DNA of 54,859 nt from positions 1-54,859 of the forward strand of contig JAFQOJ010000014.1 of NCBI GenBank assembly GCA_017403265.1. The letters run 5' to 3'. How positions within the stretch are numbered: the stretch's first letter is position 1; every line of letters starts with the position of its first letter. This DNA is from Clostridia bacterium (GTDB lineage Bacteria; Bacillota; Clostridia; Oscillospirales; Acutalibacteraceae). Position numbers and translations under genes: made by a program. Below, piece after piece: positions 16,946 through 26,512 of this stretch. The notes under the pieces are model-generated. The model made no database searches. It worked only from the letters and a program-made list of their open reading frames with translations, and was not told the origin of the DNA.

Positions 16946-16974
16946 ATTATATACTTTTTGGGTTTATTTGTCAA
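16946..16974 (-). promoter_or_regulatory. consensus sigma-A promoter for alaS
   Basis: Read leftward, TTGACA (16969-16974), 17 bases, TATAAT (16946-16951), both perfect matches. The alaS start is about 40 bases further on, too short a leader for a T-box. Confidence 0.88.
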
Positions 16975-17100
16975 CTAAAATGGCTTTTATATTTACTTAA
17001 AACGCAGTAAAATTTAGATAGTAAAAAATTTTCATATTTTGCAATAAAACTCAACTTTTCTGCATTATTATTATGAAACTCGAAATTCAGGAGGTAGGTT

Positions 17101-19041
17101 ATGAAAAAGATATTAAGTAGTTTATTAGTAATTTTAATACTCTTATCAACAGTAATGTTTTCGGTGTTTTGTGTTGGAGCACAAAGTGTTACAAGCGGAA
17201 CAACGGGTGACTGTACATGGACGCTTGACGGCTCCAAGCTTACAATAAGCGGTCAAGGAAAAATGGGTTCAAATAATAATTTAAGCACAACTGCGGCATG
17301 GCCTAAGGATATTACCGAAGTTGTAATTGAAGACGGTGTTACGGAAATAGGCGCAGGCGCATTTTCGTATTGTCAAAATATTGAAAGCCTTATAATACCT
17401 AAAAGTGTTAAATCTATAGGTAGCTATGCATTTGAAAATTCAAAAATTAGTAACCTTTATATTGAGGACTTAATTTCATGGTGCGGTGTGAAGGTATCTA
17501 CAAATTACTTTACTGATACCGATAATGCTATCAATACTGCTGAAAATGTGTATATAAACGGGGAATTAACAACTGAATTGATTTTACCTGATACAGTTAC
17601 CGAAATATCCGATTATGCTTTTTATGGATTTAAAAATCTTAAAACTGTAATTATGTCGGACAGTATTGAAAAAATTGGTAAAAGCGCATTTGAAAAATGT
17701 CTTAAACTTACTGATGTTTATGTGTCGAAAAAACTTAGAACGGTTGGCGATTCGGCATTCTATTTCTGTGAATCAATTGAAAATGTTTATATCACCGACT
17801 TGGCTGCTTGGTGTCAAATTAATTTTTACTATAAGCCATATTGGTATGATGGCGATATGGAAACTTTAGATGGTGGATACATTTATTCAAATCCTATTAT
17901 TTACTGTAAAAATCTAATTTTGAATAATGAAATAGTTACTGAGTTAGTAGTACCTGAAGGTTTAGAAAGCATTGGTAGTGGTATATTTTGCGGCTATGAA
18001 AAATTAAAAAAGGTTGTCTTCCCGAAGAGTCTCAAAACTATTGGGGATGCCAGCTTTAAAAATTGCACAAAACTCACCGAAGTTATAATGGGAAATAATG
18101 TTACCTATATAGGTGAAGCGGCGTTTTATAATTGTTCTTCTCTTGCAAATATTCAGTTATCAGGAGTTTTGAAAACCGTAGGTATGTATGCCTTTTTAGG
18201 TGATGAATCTCTTGAAAATGTTTACTATAGCGGTTCAATAGATGATAAAGGCAAAATAAAACATTTGGATGTTGGCTCGTATGATTATGATATATATAAA
18301 GGGTATAAATATTTAAATGATGCAGTATGGTATTATAACACCTGTTATAAACACGAGTGGAGTGAAAATGGTGTTTGTAGCGTTTGCGGTAATAGCGATA
18401 GTATTACACTTAAAAAGGTTAATAAATATTGGAGGTTATATAAAAACGGCAAAACAAGTGAAGAAACCACTCTTATTAAGTTTAATGGAAAATGGTTTTA
18501 TATAGAAAAAGGTGTGTGGAATAAAAACATAGATACAATTGTAAAATATAGGGGCAAATGGTTCTATGTTCAGAACGGAAAATGGAACAGTTCTGTCAAA
18601 GGTCTTAAGTATTATAAAGGTAAATATTTTTATATTAAAAACGGAAAGTGGGATAAAACAAAAACCGGATTCGTTACATACCGTGGAGAAAAGTGCTATG
18701 TTAAAAACGGTAAGTGGGTTGAAAAAACGCAAATTTTAAATTATAAAGGAAAAAATTATTTTTTAAAGAACGGCAAACAAACCACCTATACCGGTATTAC
18801 ACGGATTAACGGTAAATGGTACTATATTAAAAACGGTAAATGGAGTAAGAAAAAAACTATAGTTAGGTATGTACCAAACCGTGTTAAAATTAAAGAAGGT
18901 GTTTATGTTTATTCATACAATCTTGTGGGTTATAAAGGCGAATTATTCTATGTAAACAATGGCTATGCGCAACTTGATTACACAGGCAAGGTTAAGGTTG
19001 ACGGTAAGATTTATAAAATCAAAAAAGGAATAGTAGTATGA
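17101..19041 (+). CDS. secreted leucine-rich-repeat (BspA/LRR_5-type) protein with aromatic wall-binding-like repeats
   Basis: A 646-aa protein. A signal peptide (KKILSSLLVILILLSTVMFSVFCVGAQS) precedes LRR_5-type repeats (about 75-410) of the form V-x-x-IG-xx-AFxxC-x-x-L-xx-V. A CSVCG motif near residue 430 is followed by seven or more repeats resembling WYYIKNGKW (about 445-620), similar to glucan/choline-binding repeats. It is probably exported and held at the cell wall, perhaps for adhesion. GGAGGT stands six bases before the ATG. No clear promoter was seen. Confidence 0.85.
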   Translation: MKKILSSLLVILILLSTVMFSVFCVGAQSVTSGTTGDCTWTLDGSKLTISGQGKMGSNNNLSTTAAWPKDITEVVIEDGVTEIGAGAFSYCQNIESLIIPKSVKSIGSYAFENSKISNLYIEDLISWCGVKVSTNYFTDTDNAINTAENVYINGELTTELILPDTVTEISDYAFYGFKNLKTVIMSDSIEKIGKSAFEKCLKLTDVYVSKKLRTVGDSAFYFCESIENVYITDLAAWCQINFYYKPYWYDGDMETLDGGYIYSNPIIYCKNLILNNEIVTELVVPEGLESIGSGIFCGYEKLKKVVFPKSLKTIGDASFKNCTKLTEVIMGNNVTYIGEAAFYNCSSLANIQLSGVLKTVGMYAFLGDESLENVYYSGSIDDKGKIKHLDVGSYDYDIYKGYKYLNDAVWYYNTCYKHEWSENGVCSVCGNSDSITLKKVNKYWRLYKNGKTSEETTLIKFNGKWFYIEKGVWNKNIDTIVKYRGKWFYVQNGKWNSSVKGLKYYKGKYFYIKNGKWDKTKTGFVTYRGEKCYVKNGKWVEKTQILNYKGKNYFLKNGKQTTYTGITRINGKWYYIKNGKWSKKKTIVRYVPNRVKIKEGVYVYSYNLVGYKGELFYVNNGYAQLDYTGKVKVDGKIYKIKKGIVV

Positions 19042-19048
19042 TAAAAAG

Positions 19049-19067
19049 CTCCCTTCGTGTAAGGGAG
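19049..19067. terminator. intrinsic terminator
   Basis: CTCCCTT, CGTGT loop, AAGGGAG, then seven T. It ends the leucine-rich-repeat gene and, with A-rich DNA on its left, may also serve the convergent PBP gene. Confidence 0.88.
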
Positions 19068-19071
19068 TTTT

Positions 19072-20670
19072 TTATTGCTGAGTAACGATTTTATCCGCAA
19101 TTTCTGCAAAGATTTGGGCGCAGGGTTTAGTTGCAAGCGCTTTATTTTCCGCAAAAAGTACTACTACATATTTAGGGCTTTCAAGTGGGAAAAAACCGCA
19201 AAACCAACTGCTTTCAATTTCTTTGCCACTAAGGAATTTTCCTGTTTGTGCGGTGGCAGTTTTACCCGCGGCAGTAACGGTTCTAGGATTGCCTAAAACA
19301 CCCGTACCTTCGGTTACTACAAGACTTAAGGCTTTTTTTAACTTGTTGGCAGTTGATTTTGAAAATGCGCGGGTAGGACTGCCGTAATTGTATTTAGTTA
19401 TCTTGGCGTTTTTGGTTGTGCCTTCAACAATGCTTGGCATATAGTATTTTCCGTCGGTTGCAATGGCACAGTAAAGTGGCAATAGAGAAATCGGCGCAGC
19501 AGTAAAATCGCCTTGACCGATACTAAAATTGGCTAAATGGGCAATATTTTGCAATTTTTCTAATGTGGGAAGTGTGCCTTTTGCAGTACTAATGTTATTA
19601 GATAGTCTTATTGTTTTACCAAAATTCAAATTGCTTGCCATTGTTATTAAATTGTTGGCACCTGATTTTATGCCTAAATTATAAAAGTATGTGTTGCAGG
19701 ACTGCGAAATTGCCGAGTTTAAATCGTTCATACCGTGCCCGTTTAAATTATGGCATTTAAAGGTGCGGTCTATTATTTTGCAACTGCCCTTACAGGTGTA
19801 TTTAAAATCTTGGTAACCGTTTTCAATTGCGGATGCCGCAACGCATAATTTAAAAACCGAACCAACATTATAAGCACCTAAAGTGCGGTTGTATAGGGGA
19901 GTTAAGGGGTGGTTTAAAAGGTTCTCTATGCTGTCGGTAGTAAAGGTAGGTACGCTTACTATACCGCGTATTTTTGCAGTTTTAACATCTGCAACAACTA
20001 TTGCGCCTTTGGTTAAATTTTCAGCCGCGCTTTCAACAATGTTTTGAATGTTTATATCAATTGTACTTACAACCCCGTAGGACAACGGTGATATTTTATT
20101 TTCAATTGTAGGCGCTACACCTTGTAAAATTCTGCCTTTGCCGTCACATGCATAGCGCACGGTGAGAGGATATTCGCTTTGAAGATAAGAGTTATAAGAT
20201 TTTTCAAGCCCGCATACTCCATTGTTATCACCGTCGCAGTATCCAATACTGTGAATGGCAGGTATATAATTATCTGTAGCATAAATTTCAGTACAAAGAA
20301 TGCCGTCACATTCTATTTTTCTCTCAACTTCACAAATAGCAGGCTTTCCATTTTTAAGGGTTTCTAAAACGCTTTCTAACTCATCACCCTTTAATACGGT
20401 ACTAATTGCTGTAATGGCTCGCGGAGTAGGGGAAACACATGCAATGATTTTCTTTTTATTATTAGTTAACGGATAACCGTTACAGTCGAAAATTGTACCC
20501 CTTTGATTAGTGATTTCTATTTTTATACTACTCAAGTTTGCTTGTACTTCACTGTAGTTTTTGCTGCAAATTTCTGCAACGCGTAAAATACAGGTGAAAA
20601 GTAAAAAAATTAATATAAAAAAGCTGATAAGACTCCGCTTTGCAAAAATGCGCCAAAATAGTTTTTCCAT
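19072..20670 (-). CDS. class B penicillin-binding protein (SpoVD/PBP2-like transpeptidase)
   Basis: A 532-aa protein with an N-terminal membrane anchor (about 12-32), a dimerisation domain and a transpeptidase domain. Active-site motifs are SVFK (Ser271, Lys274), SCN (Ser324) and KTA (470-472), where KTG is usual. It crosslinks peptidoglycan; no glycosyltransferase domain is present. The nearest equivalents are SpoVD or FtsI, but the exact role is unclear. Its Shine-Dalgarno (GAGGTG) is buried in the 3' arm of a terminator immediately upstream (20678-20707). Confidence 0.88.
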   Translation of the reverse strand: MEKLFWRIFAKRSLISFFILIFLLFTCILRVAEICSKNYSEVQANLSSIKIEITNQRGTIFDCNGYPLTNNKKKIIACVSPTPRAITAISTVLKGDELESVLETLKNGKPAICEVERKIECDGILCTEIYATDNYIPAIHSIGYCDGDNNGVCGLEKSYNSYLQSEYPLTVRYACDGKGRILQGVAPTIENKISPLSYGVVSTIDINIQNIVESAAENLTKGAIVVADVKTAKIRGIVSVPTFTTDSIENLLNHPLTPLYNRTLGAYNVGSVFKLCVAASAIENGYQDFKYTCKGSCKIIDRTFKCHNLNGHGMNDLNSAISQSCNTYFYNLGIKSGANNLITMASNLNFGKTIRLSNNISTAKGTLPTLEKLQNIAHLANFSIGQGDFTAAPISLLPLYCAIATDGKYYMPSIVEGTTKNAKITKYNYGSPTRAFSKSTANKLKKALSLVVTEGTGVLGNPRTVTAAGKTATAQTGKFLSGKEIESSWFCGFFPLESPKYVVVLFAENKALATKPCAQIFAEIADKIVTQQ

Positions 20671-20677
20671 AAAAAAA

Positions 20678-20707
20678 CACCTCTTACCTTAGTATTGGTA
20701 AGAGGTG
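20678..20707 (-). terminator. terminator/attenuator overlapping the PBP ribosome-binding site
   Basis: Perfect 11-base stem (CACCTCTTACC/GGTAAGAGGTG) with an eight-base loop, then seven T on the minus strand running straight into the ATG of the PBP gene. The 3' arm contains the GAGGTG Shine-Dalgarno. Confidence 0.85.
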
Positions 20708-20712
20708 AAAAA

Positions 20713-21945
20713 TTAATCGGTTTTCATTCTGAGTAATGCGCCTTTTTTAACAGGTGTTGGGTAGGGGATTTTGACTGTCATCATCGGGTGGGGAGCGCTA
20801 TCAATTTCGTTATCATTTTCATCGTAAACCGTATTTGCAACAAATGTAAACGGTTTTGATTTAGGCTCTAAGCAGTCAAATTCTTGCCCTTTTAAGAACT
20901 TGTTTTTTAAGGTGGCAATAATCATTCCGTCACGGTAGTCATCAACAATTGCAGCAACCGAATAATCACGCACATAGCCTGCATCCTTGTAGGTTTGTGC
21001 GTTCTCGGGGCGACCAAAGAAAAAGCCTTGCGAATAGTTACGGTGGCTAATTTTATTAAGCTCATCTGTTACCCAATCGGGACAAAGCCATTCACCGTTA
21101 CTGTTTTTAAGGCTGTCTAAAGCGCCGCGGTAAGCGTTGGTTGTAACTGCTACATAATAGTGTGATTTTGCCCTACCTTCTATTTTAATACTGTCAATAC
21201 CCGCATCACGCATTTTGTCAAGATATTCTGCCATGCATAAATCATTAGCATTTAGAATGTAGGTACCTTTATCAGTTTCGGTGATATCAAAATGCAGACC
21301 TGGACGCTTTTCTTCCATAAGCGAATAACTCCAACGGCAAGGCTGTGCGCAGTCGCCACGGTTGGCATCTCTACCTGTCATATAGCTTGAAAGTAAGCAT
21401 CTTGCTGAAAAGGAAACACACATAGCGCCATGAGCAAAAGCCTCAATTTCAAGCTCTTTCGGGGTTTTTGCACGAATTTCGGCAATTTCATCAAGAGAAA
21501 GCTCACGTGCTAAAACAACACGCTTTGCACCTAGATTGTAAAATGCATTTGCGGTTTCATAGTTGCATATACCCGACTGTACTGATATATGAAGCTCACA
21601 GTCAGGGGCATATTTTTTCACAAGACCTATTGTGCCTAAATCGGCAGAAATAATAGCGTCAATGCCAATATCGTTTACTTCTTGTAAAAATGCGGGAAGA
21701 CGCGGAATTTCTTCATTATGGGGTATGGTATTGCACGCAAGATGCACCTTTACGTTATTTTTATGTGCATATTCTACGCCTTTTTTAAGGTCTTCAATAC
21801 CAAAGTTGCTGGCTGCAGTGCGCATACCAAATTCTTCTCCCGCAAGGTAAACCGCATCGGCACCGTAATCTACGGCGGCAATAAGACGGGTAAGGTCACC
21901 TGCAGGGCATAAAAGCTCGGGAATTTTGTTAGTTGAAGTATTCAT
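20713..21945 (-). CDS. U32-family protein (TrhP-like, candidate tRNA hydroxylation)
   Basis: A 410-aa protein. The U32 signature is clear: PELLCPAGDLTRLIAAVDYGADAVYLAGEEFGMR, then EIEAFAHGAMCVSFSARCLLSSYMTGRDANRGDCAQPCRW with conserved Cys residues, and IDSIKIEGRAKSHYYV. Once called collagenases, family members include TrhP, needed for 5-hydroxyuridine in tRNA. It overlaps mltG by 17 bases, and in B. subtilis trhP genes also lie beside mltG (yrrL), so a TrhP role is plausible. A peptidase activity is not supported. Confidence 0.8.
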   Translation of the reverse strand: MNTSTNKIPELLCPAGDLTRLIAAVDYGADAVYLAGEEFGMRTAASNFGIEDLKKGVEYAHKNNVKVHLACNTIPHNEEIPRLPAFLQEVNDIGIDAIISADLGTIGLVKKYAPDCELHISVQSGICNYETANAFYNLGAKRVVLARELSLDEIAEIRAKTPKELEIEAFAHGAMCVSFSARCLLSSYMTGRDANRGDCAQPCRWSYSLMEEKRPGLHFDITETDKGTYILNANDLCMAEYLDKMRDAGIDSIKIEGRAKSHYYVAVTTNAYRGALDSLKNSNGEWLCPDWVTDELNKISHRNYSQGFFFGRPENAQTYKDAGYVRDYSVAAIVDDYRDGMIIATLKNKFLKGQEFDCLEPKSKPFTFVANTVYDENDNEIDSAPHPMMTVKIPYPTPVKKGALLRMKTD

Positions 21946-23134
21946 AAATCCAATTTTTTTCCTGTTTGAGTTTGTTTATTGTAGCAGTCTGTTCTGCCAT
22001 AGTTTTATGGAAGTAAAATTTACCCTTAGCATCTGTCACAAAGTAGTAATATTCGTTGCTATCAGGGTTTAATGCTGCTTTAATAGCATCAATACTAGGC
22101 GAACATAAGGGCCCTGGGGGAAGTCCTTTAGCAGTATAGGTATCGTAACGCTTGTCATCACGCTTAAAGGAATCGCCGTAATAACAGGTGGGGGAAGAAC
22201 CTAAAGTAGAAAAATCCTTGCTGTTAAGACGGTTATAAAAAACTGCAGCAATCTTGGGAAGCGCTTGGGTATCGGTGCCCGCTTCCATTTGAATAATAGA
22301 AGCCATAGTAAGAATTTGGTTCATATTATAACCCATATCTTTGGCTTGCTTATACAAATCGTCAGTAATACGCTTTTCGCTTTCCTCGATCATTTTTCTA
22401 ACAGCTAGTACAGCACATTCCTTAGAATCATAGTTATAAAAGTTATAAGTTTCGGGGAATAGATATCCCTCAAGTGCGTAATAGGTGCGGTCAGGGTCAG
22501 AATTAGACAATAGCTTGCCCTTTAAATCTACTTGGTCTAATGCGGCAAAAAAGTCTGTTTTTTTGCATACATTATTCTTTTCAAGCAAGGTAGCAATACC
22601 AGGTACTACAACCTTTTCACCGTTTACATTTTTGGTATAATCGTTAATGCCTGTACCTTCGGGAATGGTAACTGTTACGCTTTGAGCCTTTGCGCCTTGT
22701 GTTATAAGCATAGTTGAAATATCGTCATAACCTGCTTCGGAATTAAAGGTATAAACACCGTATTTAAACTGACTTTCATAACCTTTAATTTTAGCATATA
22801 AGCGAAACGCCAAAGGAACCTTTACAGCGCCGCTATCCTCTAGAATTTCGGCAATTCGCGCCGTAGGAGTACCCTGCGGAATCTCTATTGTAACCTTGCC
22901 GCCTCTGCCAAAGCCTATGCCCATATAGTCAGCACCAACATAAATTACGGTTAAGGCAAGCGCTATAGAAACTACAAAAATCATTAAAATCCAAACAAGT
23001 GATTTAATACCGTTTTTAGATTTTTTTTGATGCTTGCTTTTGGTTTTCGGTTGTTCTGGAGACTCTGGAACAGTAAAGCCTTTACCGATTACATAATCAT
23101 CATCGGGTAAATTGTTTTTTAAATTATCACTCAT
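21929..23134 (-). CDS. mltG: endolytic murein transglycosylase MltG
   Basis: A 401-aa protein. A cytoplasmic basic N-terminus (about 1-44) precedes one membrane helix (about 46-67), a LysM-like subdomain and the YceG catalytic domain. Signatures are LEGYLFPETYNF (221-232), the catalytic Glu in ASIIQMEAG (Glu284) and GLPPGPLCSPSIDAIKAALNP. MltG cleaves nascent glycan strands and helps set their length. It is the first gene in the run mltG-U32-PBP, giving a cell-wall theme. Confidence 0.93.
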   Translation of the reverse strand: MSDNLKNNLPDDDYVIGKGFTVPESPEQPKTKSKHQKKSKNGIKSLVWILMIFVVSIALALTVIYVGADYMGIGFGRGGKVTIEIPQGTPTARIAEILEDSGAVKVPLAFRLYAKIKGYESQFKYGVYTFNSEAGYDDISTMLITQGAKAQSVTVTIPEGTGINDYTKNVNGEKVVVPGIATLLEKNNVCKKTDFFAALDQVDLKGKLLSNSDPDRTYYALEGYLFPETYNFYNYDSKECAVLAVRKMIEESEKRITDDLYKQAKDMGYNMNQILTMASIIQMEAGTDTQALPKIAAVFYNRLNSKDFSTLGSSPTCYYGDSFKRDDKRYDTYTAKGLPPGPLCSPSIDAIKAALNPDSNEYYYFVTDAKGKFYFHKTMAEQTATINKLKQEKNWIYEYFN

Positions 23135-23149
23135 TTTAAAACTCCGTAT

Positions 23150-23686
23150 TTAAAACTTCATAGCATTTTTAATATCGTTTGCAGTTCTTTCGTCCTTTAA
23201 ATATCCCAAAATTTTAAAGCCGAAATCACTTGCAGCACCTGCACCGCAAGCAGTAATTATATTATTATCTGAAACAACCTTTTCATTTATAATTTCTGCA
23301 CCTAAAAGCTCAGGCTCAAAACCTGGGTAGCAAGTGGCTTTTTTGCCGCGTAGTAAACCTTTATGACCTAAAATTGACGGTGCGGCACAAATTGCACAAA
23401 TCAAAAGACCGTTTTCATTACAGTAATCAATTGTAGCTTGTACGGTGTTGTCTTTTTCAAGATTAGGTGTTCCCGGTATACCTCCCGGTAGAATAATACC
23501 CTCAAGCTTATCAAGATTTAAATTCTTATTAACAGTATCGCAGTTTATGGTAATGTTATGTGAGCCTGTAATTGTGTTACTGCCGATACCAACCGTTTTT
23601 ACTTCAACGTTTGCGCGTCTTAAAATGTCAAGCGGAGTTATAGCTTCACATTCTTCAAAGCCGTTTGCTAAAAATAAATAAACCAT
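23150..23686 (-). CDS. DJ-1/PfpI-family protein
   Basis: A 178-aa protein of the DJ-1/ThiJ/PfpI class. It starts MVYLFLANGFEECEAITPLDILRRA, with the conserved Glu after GFEE, and carries the nucleophile elbow ICAICAAPSILGHKGLL, where Cys is the redox-active or catalytic residue. Proteins of this family have been given chaperone, glyoxalase or deglycase roles, and the sequence cannot decide. It lies 10 bases downstream of tmk and is part of the thyX-tmk run. Confidence 0.88.
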   Translation of the reverse strand: MVYLFLANGFEECEAITPLDILRRANVEVKTVGIGSNTITGSHNITINCDTVNKNLNLDKLEGIILPGGIPGTPNLEKDNTVQATIDYCNENGLLICAICAAPSILGHKGLLRGKKATCYPGFEPELLGAEIINEKVVSDNNIITACGAGAASDFGFKILGYLKDERTANDIKNAMKF

Positions 23687-23696
23687 AAATTACCTC

Positions 23697-24359
23697 TTAA
23701 TAAATACTTAAACAAGCCTTTAATACATCTTTTGAAATGCTTTCAATCGTGCGTGCATTACCGTTTTCGGAACAGGGGATAATCTGCCAACCTGAGTATT
23801 TTGCGGTAAATAAAGCTGCTTTTCTGCAACGCGTTAAGTACTCTGTGTCACTTTCGTGAATGTCCTTTTTACTTTCGTCACCATTATATCTGCCTGTAAG
23901 TAGCTTTTGTGAAACTTCAATCGGCATATCAAGGAAAATAACCTTATCGGGTTTTGGGATTGCAACCTTTTGGTATTCAAAATCGTAAAGCCATTCTAAA
24001 AAGCTTTCCCATTCGCTCTCAGGTAACTTAGAGCATTGGTGAACAGCGTTTGAAGTTGTGTATCTACCTGCAACAACGGTACCGCCGCCGTTATAAAATT
24101 CACCCCAATTAGCCTTAAAAGAAGCATATCGGTCAACACAGTAAAAGGTTGATGCCGCAAAGGCATTAACATCGTCGGGCTTTTTACCAAAATCACCCTT
24201 TAAATACATTTTTACAAGTGTACTTGACGGATTATCATAGTCGGGGAATGAAACGGTTTTGCAGTTAATACCGTTGTTTTTAAGGTTTTCGGTTAGTAAA
24301 TCAAGTTGTGTAGATTTACCGCTACCGTCAAGACCTTCGATAACAATAAGCTTACCCAT
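23697..24359 (-). CDS. tmk: thymidylate kinase
   Basis: A 220-aa dTMP kinase. The P-loop GKLIVIEGLDGSGKST (about 3-16), DRYAS (dTMP/metal region) and a PDKVIFLDMPIEVSQKLL stretch are visible. It converts dTMP to dTDP. Its start codon overlaps the thyX stop by one base, and thyX makes its substrate, so the two are surely co-transcribed. It is longer than the typical 205-210 aa Firmicute enzyme, as is common in Clostridia. Confidence 0.94.
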   Translation of the reverse strand: MGKLIVIEGLDGSGKSTQLDLLTENLKNNGINCKTVSFPDYDNPSSTLVKMYLKGDFGKKPDDVNAFAASTFYCVDRYASFKANWGEFYNGGGTVVAGRYTTSNAVHQCSKLPESEWESFLEWLYDFEYQKVAIPKPDKVIFLDMPIEVSQKLLTGRYNGDESKKDIHESDTEYLTRCRKAALFTAKYSGWQIIPCSENGNARTIESISKDVLKACLSIY

Positions 24360-25126
24360 TATTTTTTAAGTCCTTTGTAAAATTCTTTAATTTCTTTTGC
24401 CTTACCGCAGGTCATTTTACCTTCACTGCAGCCGCCGCGCACACAGGAAGGACCTGCGTTTTTAAATAAATCAGGTGCTACTTGTAAAACCAATGCTAGC
24501 ATTTGGTCGGCTATGTCTTTAATTTCCCACTGAGCGCGGTTGCAGCAGCGGTGTTTAAAGAAGTTATGAAGCGAGCGTGCATTCATAGTCATAATCATTT
24601 GTGTTTCACACGCATTAGGAAGTACAAAGCGTGCATCTTCAATTGCCTTTTTTTCCGCCATACGTTCAGCGGTTTTTTGGTCTTTGCCTTCGGTTAAGAA
24701 CATTTTAATGTGCTTTGCTTTTAAAATATCGGTTAAGGCATCGTAACGCTTTTGGTCTTCCGCCATAATTTCGTCATAAAGCTTTTTAGCCTCTGGGTCT
24801 TCGGCGATTTCGGGCGGGGTAACATACTCAAAAGCGCCCTCACGAACATAGCGTTGACTTTTAACCGAAAAAGATGCCATTCTATGACGGGTGATTTGAG
24901 CCAAAAGTGAACGTGATACACCTTCAATACCAAATGTAAAGGAAGCATGTTCTATAGGGCTTTCGTGACCGATTTCGGAAAGCATTTCCACAAATTTAGC
25001 TGCGCTTTCATCGGTTAATTTATCGCGCAAATCAGAAATAGTAGAACTGCTATAGCATAACTTGGCTGCAGAAGCGACGGTGTGTTCTGGAGAGGGGGTA
25101 TGCGCTAAAAGATAAACCTTTGCCAT
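24359..25126 (-). CDS. thyX: flavin-dependent thymidylate synthase
   Basis: A 255-aa ThyX. The diagnostic RHRxxxx-S-x-x-S-x-R motif is [13 protein letters not shown] (about residues 78-92), preceded by [20 protein letters not shown]. It makes dTMP from dUMP with methylene-THF and FAD, replacing ThyA. The start is put at the ATG at 25126 rather than GTG 25138, because the latter lies inside the AAAGGTG Shine-Dalgarno. It overlaps tmk by one base. Confidence 0.95.
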   Translation of the reverse strand: MAKVYLLAHTPSPEHTVASAAKLCYSSSTISDLRDKLTDESAAKFVEMLSEIGHESPIEHASFTFGIEGVSRSLLAQITRHRMASFSVKSQRYVREGAFEYVTPPEIAEDPEAKKLYDEIMAEDQKRYDALTDILKAKHIKMFLTEGKDQKTAERMAEKKAIEDARFVLPNACETQMIMTMNARSLHNFFKHRCCNRAQWEIKDIADQMLALVLQVAPDLFKNAGPSCVRGGCSEGKMTCGKAKEIKEFYKGLKK

Positions 25127-25331
25127 AAGTAAAATCACCTTTCAAAGTGTAAAATGTAATATTTATTTAATTATATCAAAAAAGCTATAATTATTCAATG
25201 ATAAATCTAAGAAAAATGTATAAAATATGAATTTAATTAAAAAATGCAAAAAAAATTCGATAAAAGTCTTTTTTTGTTGGAAATTTTATGTTATTATATA
25301 AATGATAAAATATTTAGGGGGCTTATTTATT

Positions 25332-26459
25332 ATGGCATGTGTTGATTTTAAGCATACTCCGTTCGGTGATTTAGCCGTAATTAGTATGCGCGGATGTGAA
25401 GATATTTCTTCTAAAGTGGATTATTATTTAAAGCAGTGGCGCGGTGTTTCGGACGAAGAAACCTTTGTTATTCCTGCAAACTGTCCAAGATTCGGTACAG
25501 GTGAAGCAAAGGCGGTTCTTAAGCATACTGCAAGAGGTTTGGATGTATACATTATTTGTGACTGCTTTAACTACAATGTAGAGTACAAAATGTACGGAAA
25601 AACCGTTCCTATGAGTCCTGACGACCATTTCCAAGACTTAAAACGCGTTATTGCAGCATTAGGCGGTAAGGCAAGAAGAATTACTGTTATTATGCCTATG
25701 CTTTATGAGGGAAGACAGCATAGAAGAACATCACGCGAGTCGATGGATTGTGCCATGGCTTTACAAGAATTAATAGCAATGGGTGTTAAGAATATTATCA
25801 CATTCGATGCTCATGACCCACGCGTTAATAACGCTATCCCACTTGATGGCTTTGATAATGTACAAGCTGCTTATCAAATGATTAAAGCATTACTTAAAAC
25901 AGTTCCCGATATTAAGCTTGACCGTGACCATACAATGATTGTTTCGCCAGATGAAGGTGGCATGGGCCGTTGTATCTACTATTCATCTGTGTTGGGCTTA
26001 GAGCTAGGTATGTTCTACAAGCGCCGCAATTACTCAGTAGTAGTTAACGGTAGGAACCCAATTGAAGCACACGAATTCTTGGGCAACGATATCAATGGCA
26101 AGGATTTAATTTTGGTTGACGATATGATTTCTTCGGGTGAATCTATGCTTGATATTGCCGCTAAGCTTAAGGAAAAAGGTGCAGGCAGAATATTTATATT
26201 CTCCACATTCGGTTTATTTGTTGAAGGTTTAGAAAAATTCGATGAGTACTATGAGAAAGGTCTTATTGATAAAATCTTTACTACTAACCTTATTTATCAA
26301 ACCCCCGAGCTTTTATCAAGAGATTGGTACTGCAGTGTTAATATGTCAAAATACATCGCCCTTTTAATTGAAACTCTAAATTATGATAATTCTATCAGCA
26401 GTCTTTTAGATCCTGTTGATCGCATTAAAAATATTGTTTCAAAATATACTAACAAATAG
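25332..26459 (+). CDS. prs: ribose-phosphate pyrophosphokinase
   Basis: A 375-aa PRPP synthase, longer than the 310-320 aa type enzyme but similar to forms in Clostridia. Recognisable parts are MPMLYEGRQHRRTSRESM, FDAHDPRVNNAI, VSPDEGGMGR and the PRPP-binding DLILVDDMISSGESML (about residues 258-272). It makes PRPP for nucleotide and His/Trp synthesis. The start at 25332 is chosen because AGGGGGC (25314-25321) precedes it; the ATG at 25302 has no such site. Confidence 0.9.
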   Translation: MACVDFKHTPFGDLAVISMRGCEDISSKVDYYLKQWRGVSDEETFVIPANCPRFGTGEAKAVLKHTARGLDVYIICDCFNYNVEYKMYGKTVPMSPDDHFQDLKRVIAALGGKARRITVIMPMLYEGRQHRRTSRESMDCAMALQELIAMGVKNIITFDAHDPRVNNAIPLDGFDNVQAAYQMIKALLKTVPDIKLDRDHTMIVSPDEGGMGRCIYYSSVLGLELGMFYKRRNYSVVVNGRNPIEAHEFLGNDINGKDLILVDDMISSGESMLDIAAKLKEKGAGRIFIFSTFGLFVEGLEKFDEYYEKGLIDKIFTTNLIYQTPELLSRDWYCSVNMSKYIALLIETLNYDNSISSLLDPVDRIKNIVSKYTNK

Positions 26460-26480
26460 ATCTATAATATTATTTAAGCA

Positions 26481-26512
26481 AAATACTCCTATGTTTCCAC
26501 ATAGGAGTATTT
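26481..26512. terminator. bidirectional terminator
   Basis: AAATACTCCTATG (26481-26493), six-base loop, CATAGGAGTATTT (26500-26512), followed by T-rich DNA. It ends both prs and the convergent glycoside hydrolase gene. Confidence 0.88.

Noticed and set aside
16907..17000. T-box or leader riboswitch for alaS
   Set aside because: A consensus promoter lies too close to the gene and no T-box sequence is visible.
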